This document shows, piece by piece, positions 13,262 through 23,342 of a stretch of DNA of 64,000 nucleotides. The notes under the pieces were generated by a model. That model made no database searches and had not been told where the DNA came from. It saw nothing but the letters and a program-made list of their open reading frames with translations. This DNA is from Metallyticus violacea (lineage: Eukaryota; Arthropoda; Insecta; Mantodea; Metallyticidae): the NCBI GenBank assembly GCA_030762175.1, contig CM060841.1, positions 12,684,501-12,748,500 of the forward strand, written 5' to 3'. The position numbers and the translations under genes were made by a program. Position 1 is the first letter of the stretch. Each line of letters opens with the position of its first letter.

Positions 13262-13576
13262 GATTTATGATTGTTCATAAACTATCAAAAGTTAGTTTAA
13301 AGCCTATATTGTTGCATAATGCCAATGAATTCCAATTAATGTCCGCCTCCCCCTGCTAATATGAAAGAGATGTATGCAGACATAAGCATGGCTTTGAAAA
13401 ACAATCGAATATAGAAATACAACTGGAATATCAGTAGAGATATGAAAAGTGTAGCTCTTTTGCTTGGTATGCAACTTGAACGCACTAAATTCTGTGAATG
13501 GGACATCAGAGGTAGAAAATCTCCTTACATTAGAGCCAAATAGCCTAAACGAGAATTTCTCATTCCTCAATAGAAC

Positions 13577-13868
13577 TTGGTCCTGCTGGTAGTGGTAATT
13601 CTACTTGCTTCGTAGACCCAAGATAGCGGATTCAAAACAGACCAGGGTCGAGGGATTATTAGGATGTAAAAACTATAAGTATGGTTTCCTTCGGAGGTTA
13701 TAAAGTCGTGGATCCCTTATCATAGGTTTACGGCATGTAAAAGAACTTCAAGCCTGAAAGAAGAGGCCTCTGAACAAAATCTATCTGACGTTCACGCCCT
13801 GAATTGAATGGGATGCTGATGAATTGATATATAAAAAGCGTCCATAAACAAACCAAATAAATAATAAT
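13577..13868 (+). mobile_element. SINE-A copy 3 inside family X
   Basis: Head GGTCCTGCTGGTAGTGGTAA at 13579. The 3' stem is GGATGCT...AGCGTCC (13811-13843, one G-U pair) followed by an AAACAAACCAAATAAATAA tail. It separates two segments of family X that are contiguous in copy B. I found no clear target-site duplication, and divergence from the other copies is high, so it is an old insertion. Confidence 0.85.
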
Positions 13869-14050
13869 GTGTGAAATACCCTTTTAGAGAACCCCAAAAC
13901 GGTATATTTACTTCCCCCGCTGGCTCATAAAATATTGTAAAAGCAATTAAAAAGAGCTCTGTTGCATGATAATTGAACCTAAATTTACCTAACTTACACT
14001 GAATAAAAAGGTGTTTTATACGATCACAAATAAAATGAATAATGAACATT

Positions 14051-15511
14051 TTTGTGGTTTATAATAGTGTTTAACATCCGTTTTTACTACTGAGGCACCA
14101 AAGGCGGTTTTTCAACAGTGTTTAACATCCGTTTTTACTACTGAGGCACCACAGGCGGTTTTCAATAGTGTTTAACATCCGTTTTTACTACTGAGGCACC
14201 AAAGGCGGTTTTTCAACAGTGTTTAACATCCGTTTTTACTACTGAGGCACCACAGGCGGTTTTCAATAGTGTTTAACACCCGTTTTTACTACTGAGACAC
14301 CACAGGCGGTTTTCAATAGTGTTTAACACCCGTTTTTACTACTGAGACACCACAGGCGGTTTTCAATAGTGTTTAACACCCGTTTTTACTACTGAGACAC
14401 CACAGGCGGTTTTCAATAGTGTTTAACACCCGTTTTTACTACTGAGGCACAACAGGCGGTTTTCAATAGTGTTTAACACCCGTTTTTACTACTGAGGCAC
14501 AACAGGCGGTTTTCAATAGTGTTTAACACCCGTTTTTACTACTGAGACACCACAGGCGGTTTTCAATAGTGTTTAACACCCGTTTTTACTACTGAGACAC
14601 CACAGGCGGTTTTCAATAGTGTTTAACACCCGTTTTTACTACTGAGGCACAACAGGCGGTTTTCAATAGTGTTTAACACCCGTTTTTACTACTGAGGCAC
14701 AACAGGCGGTTTTCAATAGTGTTTAACACCCGTTTTTACTACTGAGGCACCACAGGCGGTTTTCAATAGTGTTTAACACCCGTTTTTACTACTGAGGCAC
14801 CACAGGCGGTTTTCAATAGTGTTTAACACCCGTTTTTACTACTGGGGCACCACAGGCGGTTTTCAATAGTGTTTAACACCCGTTTTTACTACTGAGGCAC
14901 CACAGGCGGTTTTCAATAGTGTTTAACACCCGTTTTTACTACTGAGGCACCACAGGCGGTTTTCAATAGTGTTTAACACCCGTTTTTACTACTGAGGCAC
15001 CACAGGCGGTTTTCAATAGTGTTTAACACCCGTTTTTACTACTGAGGCACCACAGGCGGTGGACACTGATGATACATGAGATGAAATGATAAATTGGGAA
15101 AGGATTTAGGAAGGAAACGTACTAGGTCTAAGCTTAGGGTACCTTCCCGTATTTGTCTCTTATGAGAATTGAGGAAAACCTGGAAAAAACCTCAGTCGGG
15201 GAGGATGGTCCTGGCGGGATTCGAACCCCTGACCTCCCGCTCACGAGTCCGCGCCTAAACGACATCTGCCAGTGGCGGTTCACAGGCGGTGGACACTGGT
15301 AATACATTAGATCAAATGATATATTGGGAAAGGATTTTTTTTAAGGAAGCAAACGTTCCAGGTCTAAGTTTAAGGTACTTCTTCGGCATTTGCCATTTGT
15401 GAGGACTAAGGAAAACCTGGAAAAATACCTGTCAAGGAGGACGGTCCTGGCGGGATTCGAACCCTAGACCTCTCGCCCACGCGCCTTAACAACCTCGGTT
15501 ACCCATAGTGG
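14051..15511 (-). mobile_element. Expanded SINE-B locus (two bodies plus tail-derived array)
   Basis: The direct repeat TAATGAACATT occurs at 14040-14050 and again at 15512-15522 and fits a target-site duplication. Between them, read on the minus strand, lie: a SINE-B body with its tRNA-like head (15281-15511), joined head-to-tail to a second body (15061-15280), then about 20 tandem copies of the SINE 3' end (14069-15060) and a short tail. Both heads keep the B-box region (GGGATTCGAACCC in plus sense). Family X coding sequence resumes immediately on either side, so the whole block behaves as one insertion that later expanded. Confidence 0.88.
14069..15060 (-). repeat. Tandem array of 50-bp units from the SINE-B 3' end (about 20 units)
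   Basis: Units start at 14069, 14120, 14170 and 14221, then every 50 bases from 14271 to 15021. Units 1 and 3 are 51 bp. Each contains GTTTAACAYCCGTTTTTACT, ACTGAGGCACCACAGGCGGT and a TTTCAATAGT linker. The last unit (15021) runs directly into the SINE-B body at 15061. Variant positions show ordering: AC/CAC units (6, 7, 10, 11) alternate with GC/AAC units (8, 9, 12, 13). Confidence 0.95.
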
Positions 15512-16000
15512 TAATGAACATTGTGAGAAACTATTAAATATACCGAATAAAAAGTTTGGTAAACATTAAACATGTTCTTTAGGTTTTGGAAATCCTAAAG
15601 TAAAAACTACCGTAATAGTGAGTGTTCTTGTGAATTCATACAAAGCTAAGATGTAACGGGTCATTAAAATTTCATTTCTTAGACTCCCTCATAGGCTACT
15701 CTCTAGAAAATATTTGGGGAAGAAATTGGCGAGAATTTTCTTTACCACATTTCCACGATGATAAAGAGGTACCAAGGCAAACGGAGTTCAGCTGGCTGAC
15801 TATTGCTGGACCATGAAGAGAGAATCCCAAAGGTAAAAGGTGCCCGAAAATCATCATACACACATTTTCGTGTTAGCCAAATTGAAGCACACATTTAGCA
15901 TTTAGACATACACAAGAAATTGATTTTATAAAAATTTAAACGTGTGTCACAAGAAATAAGTAAATAAAAATCTTGTCTTATATGGAAAATCAACACAAAA

Positions 16001-16979
16001 GTACGTTTAGATTCTGTTTATGTTATTGCAACTGCCTGAGGAAGCTGTTGGTTTATTTTTTATTTACAAATTCATGAATTGGTGATTTCCTTTCACGTAC
16101 ATTTAAAACTAGCATCGTGTGTCTTGAATACAAAATACTTTTAGAGTGGTGAATTATCCGTGAGAATATTTTGAGGTTAAAGGTTACTGCATTTGCCAAT
16201 AGATTGTGTAGCTTTTAATGTGTCTGGATGAGAGTGAATATTCAAATGATGTAAAATTAATATACTGCAAAACCGTCTTCTGGATTCTATAGAATTCCTT
16301 CAAAGATAAACAGTTTCAAATTTATTATATTTACCCAGACATCAGAAAACATTGTTTCGTCATAATAAAAAACAACATAAGGATGGTTGGTTATTAGTTA
16401 CGAAAAAAGATGAACAGTGACGGTAATTATTTTGTTAATAAGGTTTAAATAGAATTATTCTACTAGCTAACTTAGTTACCTGGGCAAGTCGCTGTTTTAG
16501 TTTATCTTTATCCCTGCTATCTTTCTACACGCACAGAAAAAGGTCTACCAACCTCACACAGCACAACATATTAGAAACAGTTGAGCAACGCGGCTCGTGC
16601 AGGCAATAACAGCAGCAAAGTAGATAGCACTTTGAACTTTCATGCCTGTACAGTTTGAGCTACTTTTTTAATACATGGATCGTCTGGCAAAGTGCACTGT
16701 ATGTAATATTTGCCGACATTTTATATAATGATAGTTACGGAGAAAGGGTGTATCTGCGACATAGGACAGCGTTCTGGGAAATGGCAAGGGTAATATGAAG
16801 CGGGGGTTGTTGTGAGGGACGATCAAGGTTATGTGCTGCGTGACATTCCCTGCTGAAATCGATTCAGAGCCCACGTGCCTTCAAAACGACCACGTGCAAC
16901 GTTCTTTTCTAGACATTTCTTGTGTGCGCAGTTACGGTCCACCTTCAATGTATAAACTGCGGAAAATATTACTTTCAAA
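16001..16979. other. No recognised feature
   Basis: Mixed sequence; the first 230 bases may still belong to the 3' flank of family X. A 68-codon minus-strand frame at 16668-16874 is unrecognised. Confidence 0.45.
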
Positions 16980-17184
16980 TTCTTTCTTTCTTTCTTTCTT
17001 TCTTCCTTTCTTTCTGTCTTGCTTTCTTGCTTCCTTCCTTCCTTCCTTCCTTCCTTCCTTCCTTCCTTCTCTTTCTTTTTCCTTCCTTCTTTCCCTCCTC
17101 TCTCTTTCTTTCCCTCTTTCTTCATAGTAGTAGCAGTGATACTTGCATCAAGATCTTTTTCAAGGTTCTGGGTAGGGACACGTT

Positions 17185-17224
<40 letters not shown>

Positions 17225-17430
17225 CTCTCCCTTTCTCTTTATATCTTTCTTTCTCTCTCCTTTCCTCTCTCTTTCTCTCTCACTTTCTTCCTCTCTCTCT
17301 CTCTTTCTTCACAGTAGTAGCAGTGATATTTGCATCAAGATCTTTTTCAAGGTTCTGGGTAGGGACACGTTTAATTTCTTTGCTTGTTTGTTTGTTTGTT
17401 TCTTTCTTTCTCTCCTTCTCTAACCCCCGC
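16980..17430. repeat. Pyrimidine tracts with an embedded direct repeat
   Basis: (TTTC)n, (TTCC)n and (CT)n blocks make up most of 16980-17420. Two nearly identical non-repetitive segments are embedded at 17121-17189 and 17307-17376: TTCTTCAYAGTAGTAGCAG, then GATAYTTGCATCAAGATC and TAGGGACACGTTTAAT, offset by about 187 bp. This points to local duplication of a unit containing its own pyrimidine tract. Open frames of 98-134 codons here are low-complexity artefacts. Confidence 0.88.
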
Positions 17431-17439
17431 CGTTTCTGA

Positions 17440-17670
17440 CGTCTGGTGGTTACCACACTTGCCTCATAACCCAAGTTCGTGGATTCGATCCCGGCTAGAG
17501 TCGATGGATTTTTAGGGCGTAAAAATCCTAAGTATCCCTTGTCGACGGCACGATAAAGAACGTCAATCCTGAAAGAAGAGGCCTCTGAGCAAAATTTGTC
17601 GGTCGTTTCAAGCCCTGAATTGAATGGGACGCTGATGACCTGAGATGTTAAAGAGCGTCCGTAAATAAAA
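17440..17670 (+). mobile_element. SINE-A copy 4
   Basis: Head CGTCTGGTGGTTACCAC, B-box region GTGGATTCGATCCCGGCT, perfect 3' stem GGACGCT/AGCGTCC and a GTAAATAAAA tail. The internal segment that normally holds the two hairpins is shortened by about 50 bp. Confidence 0.88.
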
Positions 17671-18033
17671 CAAGTGAACATTCAATGCAGTGATTTGCAA
17701 CGATTGACTCAGTCTATGGTAGCAGTAGTTACCAAATGTGCTTTGAACAGAAATGCCTTAAATAAAAACGAGCGTAAAGTGAGAAAATAAGCTTCAAGAG
17801 GAACTTAAAAAAAGAAATAAATGTTGAATGATTTATTCCTGGGCGTTTGAAAAAATAAATGGTGATTTAACATTTCAACTCCAGTAAGCAAAGAGTGTTC
17901 CTGTTCAGAAAATTTTTATGAATGTTCGGGTAACATTTTCTCCCAATTTCCCTAAGATTTGTGTGGTTTTACAATGAAAGTGTTGAACCTATTCGAAAAC
18001 ACGCTACACACAATTTTGTGTATGTGTTAGTTT
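17671..18033. other. No recognised feature
   Basis: AT-rich spacer between two SINEs; nothing identifiable. Confidence 0.5.
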
Positions 18034-18306
18034 ATTTTTTTTTTAATGCTTGTTTTTACTACTGAAGCACAACAGGCGGTGACACTGATTATACATGAGA
18101 TGAAATGATATACTGAGAAAGAATTTTTTTTAAGGAAGGAAACGTTCCAGGCTAAGTTTAGGGTACCTCCCCGGCATTTGCCATTTATGAGAACTGAGGA
18201 AAACCTGGAAAAAACCTCATTCAGTGAGAACGGACCTGGCGGGATTCGAACCCTAGACCTCCCGCTCATGAGTCCGCGATTTAACGACCTCGGTCACCCG
18301 TGGCAG
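18034..18306 (-). mobile_element. SINE-B copy 4, near full length
   Basis: T-run and AATGCTTGTTTTTACTACTG mark the 3' end on the minus strand. Conserved blocks follow in order, up to the B box (GGGATTCGAACCC in plus sense) and the head (GACCTCGGTCACCCGTGGCAG) at 18286-18306. The copy is nearly complete and abuts the 30-bp palindrome. Confidence 0.9.
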
Positions 18307-18330
18307 TTATATATATATATATAACTGCCA
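18301..18330. repeat. Perfect 30-bp palindrome with (TA)n centre
   Basis: TGGCAGTTAT at the left is the exact reverse complement of ATAACTGCCA at the right, around a TA-repeat centre. Its left arm overlaps the first bases of SINE-B copy 4. Confidence 0.92.
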
Positions 18331-18463
18331 TTGAAGAACTCGCAGTAGTTCGAAATATAGCAGTTTCAAGTGTGACTCTTTCTCTGTGTTTTATCTTTAT
18401 CTACTTTTATTTTAGTGTTAATTTGTTACATTGTTAATAGTGTTTCTTTATTTTTATGTTTCA

Positions 18464-18507
<44 letters not shown>
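18331..18507 (+). repeat. Dispersed repeat R1 copy 1, ending in (TA)n
   Basis: About 140 bp match the reverse complement of 41214-41345. Shared blocks include AGTTCGAAATATAGC, AAGTGTGACT, GTGTTAATTTGTTACA and TTAATAGTGTT. The copy runs straight into a (TA)n stretch at 18471-18507. A dinucleotide repeat also follows the other copy, so the unit probably ends in a microsatellite, as many retroposon 3' ends do. The class is undetermined. Confidence 0.72.
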
Positions 18508-18508
<1 letters not shown>

Positions 18509-18661
18509 TTGATGGAACAATAAAGTGCAAAGGAAAAATATTACAAAACTTACAGTTGGTTGACTTAAAAATGAATAATTTGCTTTTTTTCTGCTCGCTG
18601 TGGACGAATTCGAAATCAGAAAAGATCCACAATTACAACATTTTTCATTAGAGCAAATTTA

Positions 18662-19160
18662 CTATGACCGGTGTCCTGTTTCACGAAGCCGATGATCTAG
18701 CAAAACTAGTCTTCATTCTAACATGACTTGTTTATTTTACAGGTGTGTGTTTCTAGAACTTGTGAATGTAAACTACAGTTACTAATATGGCAAATTGATA
18801 TTACCAACGTGCGATTTTTGTTTTATCATTGTTCTGTTTCACGAAACATTTGATCTTGCAGTAATGCATATTGTAACTAGTAGAATTCTACCCGCGAATC
18901 TCGAAAGGTGAATTTTACATACTAGTGTGTATGTTTTAGGTTAGGCTGATTCTATCAATTAAGCTCTATCCATTTTAATTGTAAAGTTCATTTTATTGTA
19001 AAGTTCATGAAGTATTTGGTCTCAAATCCACCACCTCTTCCCGTACTTTTTGAATTATCTGTTTTCACCTGAAAATATACCATAGAAACTGAGCTACATA
19101 ATTACACCATTTTATGTAGATATTAATATGAATGGCGAATATAAATGTACAATAAAAGCA
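18662..19160 (+). repeat. Dispersed repeat R2 copy 1
   Basis: About 480 bp align collinearly with 33515-34005. Shared blocks include GATCTAGCAAAACTAG (GTAAAACTAG in the other copy), AACTAGTAGAATTCTACCC, ATTCTATCAATTAA and CCATAGAAACTGAGCTA. It has no long frame and no recognisable ends, so it is an unclassified interspersed repeat. Confidence 0.7.
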
Positions 19161-21172
19161 TTTACCGTTGCAGCTTTCTTGCTGCTTGGCCAAAATACGT
19201 CCCTCACATATGCTTAATCTTTTTCCAATGTGATTAACCCCAACGCTGTCACAATTTGTGTTATTATTTTCCATGTGTCATCTTTGGCTTTCTTCGTTAT
19301 TTTGTCGGAGAATTGTCCAAATATTACTTCTTAATGTAATTAAATAAATGCAGCATGTTACTTTGTTTTGAATACTAGATATTCTTTTCGATGCGGCACA
19401 CACAATGCTATTTCTTGACTTGAATATACGATTTAAACTACATACCGCGTAAACAAAATCGCATCAACAAACAGTCCACGAAACAGCCTTCTCGACGCTC
19501 GGATACAATTGCTACGCTAGTAATTTTGACAAGTGACTAATGATACAATTTTTGCGATTCCACTATTGTAGAATAAATGTTCGTGGAACAGTTTTTACTA
19601 GAACTGGTGGAATTACGGCTGGTAACTAATAAACTAGCAGTGAATAAGAGCACAGACGACATTGAATACAAATCAGTATTGTTTTTTTTAAGAGATGGTG
19701 CTAAGCTACATGATCAAAACCGATACGGTTTGCAGCTACGGAACTATTCGCATATTTGAACATCCAACTGGTCTTGTATATGCGTTACATCGTGTAGGTA
19801 TCAGAGGTACAGTTGATGACAAACCTATCTTCTGCTAATAAAATGTTTTCATGAAAGCACCAGTATTTAAAACAATGGCTCTAGATATAGCCCCCGTTGC
19901 AGAATAAAGATTTAACTCGTTGAAGCACATGCCTGCTTGCTACCATTTGCTATACAAAATACCTAGAAAAAATTACAAATGTAGCGAATTTTTCGATCCC
20001 AGTGATCTGCATGAATCTAAGTGGCTCTAAAGGCTCTTTCAATGTCGATGGAAATTAATCTCTGTTTCAAAGGCGCACATTTCACTTATTTCTGTCATTT
20101 CATCATTGAAAGCAAATACAATTAAAAGTTGCGAGTTGCTAAACTATTTTAAAACCAGCTAATAGTAATAATGGCGAAATTGTTAAAGAAAATGTTCAGA
20201 ACATTTTTTTCATAAATCCACGATATGAACGAATAAAATAAGTTCAAGAAATTTTTGGAAAGGTAACGGCTATGACGCCAAGCACAACGAAATTGCTCAT
20301 GCTATAGGGACATTAAATCTAAAACACTGGTGGCTACAAACTGCGAAAGAAAAGATGAATCCGAACAAGAGGAGGTGAATTCAGAATTTAAAAAAAAAAT
20401 TACTTTACTGATAGCGAACATAAATTACACAAAGATTAACTGCACATTGTTGCATATATTTAATTACGTAAATGCATATTTAAGCGATTTTAGTGCATGA
20501 AAAAACTTTTTCGGGTGGAATGCACAGTAAGAACTCTAATGGAGAATTAAAAATTTGACCGCAAGAGACCCTTAGGTAAAGTGGAGAAGAAGAAGAATTG
20601 CATTTCGTAGCAAAGGTAGCTGCTTACGAAACGGTACAAAATATGGAAGCGGTACAAGAACTTAACGCAAAAATGTGAGGACTTCCAAGATAGGGCTGGG
20701 AGTAAACTACACGTGTGTGAAACGTTGGGTCTGTACCGAGGTCTTGGAAATCTCAATGTCACTTCGAACGTCAAAAGCATTCCGATAAAATGCGAGGTAG
20801 GAAGAGGAGTTGGCAGGGGAACGGGCGGGGTTCGCCCCAGTGCAGCTGCACTTACATTATATGATGAGACAGTGTTTAATTGGATTCATGTGTTGGAAAC
20901 TGTCAGTGGCAGCTTCTTAACACACACAACTTCCCCAGAGAGACATTAGGTTTATGGTACTTTATTTCGGCATTTCAAAGATAATGCATATCCAATAGCA
21001 CGGGGAGTTATGTTCTTGAGAACAGCTCATGGCAGCATGAAGCCGGGGTGCACGCTTTTATCGCTGCTACTGCTACTGCTATATATAGATCGAGAGGTTC
21101 TAGAATCTTTATAACTAGAATTAATATGTTTATTTAGCTAGCACGTATGCATAACAGAGAAAGAGAGAATAT

Positions 21173-21173
<1 letters not shown>
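19161..21173. other. No recognised feature
   Basis: About 2 kb, AT-rich. Frames of 60-78 codons (19577-19759, 20713-20949) match nothing I know. Confidence 0.5.
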
Positions 21174-21211
<38 letters not shown>

Positions 21212-21212
21212 T
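21174..21212. repeat. (AAT)n microsatellite
   Basis: About 13 uninterrupted AAT units directly upstream of family X copy B. Further AAT/ATT tracts lie at 35287-35331, 43588-43640, 57203-57245 and 62959-62985. Confidence 0.95.
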
Positions 21213-21259
21213 AATGCAGTAATTTAAATAAAAAAAATCAATTCTGGTTTTCCTGCAAG

Positions 21260-22480
21260 CAAAACTTGTGGATGTCCCTTCTCTAGTTTCTTTCAAAGCT
21301 ACATTTGATGCAAGTTGTTCATCAGAAGCTCTTAATGATCTAACATGGGATTTAAATTTGTCTAAACAGTTGACTGAGGTTTTAGTTCCAGGCTCAAAGG
21401 TTGGAATCTACTCCAAAAAGATACAAGGTTTTCGAGGTCGCGACAGTGATTTCAAATATTACCTCTCTAAAGATGACGGTGTAGTGTTTTGTAATAATAT
21501 TTGTTCAGTAATGCAGGCTTTTTGGCATCAACACCAGCAAGATGAGTGACGATAGACTCGTCAAAAATTAGTTTGAAGGTTGTACTTCTACATATAGCAA
21601 TGAAGTACCGTCAATATCTGTAGCATATGTCACTGATATGAAAGAGACATATGAAACTATCCAGTACACAAAATATAACTGGAATATTTGTGCAGTTTAA
21701 ATAGTTACAACTTTATTGTTAAGTTTGCAACTTGATACACTAAATTCTGCTGTTTCTTGTGTGAGTGGGACAGGGAATAGGAAATATCACTCACTATATG
21801 AAAAATTGTTTAAATATGAATACCTTGGGCATAAAAATGTGCCAAATGCCGCATTAGTGAATCCCGAAAAGAAGTATTTACCTCTCCTACATATAAAACT
21901 GGAACTTGTAAAAAATTTGGTAAAAGCAACAGATAAAAGTCCCTCTGCATTTACTTGTATGAAATGTAAATTTCTCAAAATTAGTGATGCAAAATTGAAG
22001 AAACGAATTTTTATAGGAACGCAAATAAAATCACTAATAAATCATGAACATTTTGAGTAACTGTTACATTCACCGGAAAAAAACCACATTGACATCATTC
22101 AAAAATATCTGTTGTGGTTTTCTTGGCAATAATAAAGAAGAAAACTACAAGATAGTGAGTGATCTTGTGAATTCATACAAAGCTATGCGAAGCAACATGA
22201 CTTTAAAAAGTCACTTCTTCAACTCCCGTCTAGATTTCTTCCCAGAAAATCTTGGGGCTGTCTCTGACAAGCATGGTGGAGGTACCAAGGCAAATTCCTA
22301 GTATACTGGCCGACTACTGCTGGACCACGAAGAGAGAAAATCCGGATGCAAAATATGGCCGAAAATCATCATATTCAACATTTTAGGCAAGTCAAAATCT
22401 GGCGCATATTTATCATTTAGTTTCGTGATTATATATTAAACTTTAAACACATGCCACAAAATAACCTCCCTGATGGAAAA
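21260..22480 (+). pseudogene. Family X copy B: multicopy element-like gene, frameshifted
   Basis: The better-preserved copy. Three plus-strand frames read through in order: 21268-21549 (93 codons, LTWDLNLSKQLTEVL, DSDFKYYLSKDDGVVFCNNI), 21716-22060 (VNPEKKYLPLLHIKLELVK, SDAKLKKRIFIGTQIK) and 22044-22301 (SFKNICCGFLGNN, LVNSYKAMRSNMTLKSHFFN, LDFFPENLGAVSD). An out-of-frame part at 21590-21715 (MKETYETIQYTKYNWNICAV) joins the first two, and the ADYCW-type end lies at about 22305. At least three frameshifts and several stops show it is not functional. Collinear with copy A, it gives the ancestral order without SINE inserts. I know the pattern as an unnamed arthropod repeated gene family but cannot assign an activity. 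No terminal repeats are visible. Confidence 0.65.
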
Positions 22481-22689
22481 ATCTGAAAGAATATTTGAGC
22501 TAGTATGAAAAAAGTATATATGTTCCGTTAATTAATTTATTTATTTACTTTTTTGTCTACTATTATCATTGCTGAATGTGTCTGCATGAAAGCATTGCTA
22601 CTTTTAATGTAATATTGTTTGATACTGAAATAGTTGTTTCCCCATATTTATATAGGTACATGACTGTGTTGCCATTAATGTACTCAAAG

Positions 22690-22839
22690 TTCATAGGCTT
22701 TCACGGCCGGTGTCATCACTAGGTACAACAATTTTCGGGCTTATGGGCCATGGTCTACTAGGCTCCTTCTCCTTCGCAAACGTTTCGACTTCTTCCACGG
22801 TAGACATCTTCAGTGGCAGTAGCGAAGTCGTAATGTTCT
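22690..22839 (+). mobile_element. Possible Penelope-like (PLE) terminal fragment
   Basis: The stretch AGGCTTTCACGGCCGG, then GGGCTTATGGGCCATGGTC and AAACGTTTCGACTTCTTCC, followed by AGACATCTTCAGTGG, resembles a sequence common at the ends of certain insect retroelements, which I associate with Penelope-like elements. It rests on memory of the motif only; no reverse transcriptase is present. SINE-A copy 5 interrupts it on the right. Confidence 0.35.
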
Positions 22840-23125
22840 GTCGGTCCTGGTGGTGTAGTGGTAACCATACTTGCCTCCTAAACCCAAGATCGTGAATTCA
22901 CTCCCCGCCAGGATCAATGAATTTTTTCGGGCGTAAAAATTCCAAGTATGGCTTCCTGGGTCCCTTGTCGTACATTTACGGCACGAAAAAGAAACTCAAG
23001 TCTGAAAAAAAAAAACAAAACAAAGAGGCCTCTGAGCAAAATTTGACTGCCGTTTCACGCCCTGGATGGAGCACGCTGATGACCTGAGATGTTAAAGAGT
23101 GCTTGTAAATAAAACAAATGAACAA
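22840..23125 (+). mobile_element. SINE-A copy 5
   Basis: Head TCGGTCCTGGTGGTGTAGTG at 22841, body with GTCGTACATTTACGGCACG, and tail GTAAATAAAACAAATGAAC. A short direct repeat GTTCTG occurs at 22835-22840 and 23140-23145, within a longer CGAAGT...GTTCTG similarity, and is a probable target-site duplication. The 3' stem has changed on both sides but can still pair in a shifted register (AGCAC/GTGCT). Confidence 0.9.
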
Positions 23126-23342
23126 ACAACAATCGAAGTGTTCTGGCGGGAGTCTCGGCGGCGGTATGTCGTAGCTAGTTATTAATGTACTGTCGCACTA
23201 AAATTACCTTTTAAATATTTCATTTAAGTCTGTAACGCACCAACAATCGGTTTGTATAAAAATCGGAACAACATTTTCTCAGGTGGTGCATGCACAAAAT
23301 GGCATAGCCGACCGCTTCTTCTCACCTCATCTGCAACAAACC

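Larger units (their letters stand above)
13262..15990 (+). pseudogene. Family X copy A: multicopy element-like gene, interrupted by SINEs
   Basis: Three plus-strand pieces (13262-13576, 13869-14050, 15523-15990) line up in order with copy B at 21260-22480. Piece 1 gives SKVSLKPILLHNANEF and, in shifting frames, residues matching the YNWNICGD-type block. Piece 2 gives NIVKAIKKSSVA and later RCFIRSQIK. Piece 3 begins with the duplicated codons MNIV, then in-frame blocks NIKHVLGFGNPKV and VNSYKA, and ends with LADYCWTMKRE near 15793-15830. I recognise the pattern as a large unnamed protein family repeated in arthropod genomes. The function is unknown to me and no catalytic motif is evident. SINE-A copy 3 and the expanded SINE-B locus split it, and it has many frameshifts, so it is a dead copy. 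Confidence 0.6.

Noticed and set aside
14069..15060. Regular 50-bp repeats resembling a CRISPR array
   Set aside because: The repeats are directly contiguous with no unique spacers, and the unit is the 3' end of SINE-B.
16829..17423. Several 98-134-codon frames on both strands
   Set aside because: They are products of TTTC/TTCC/CT repeats.
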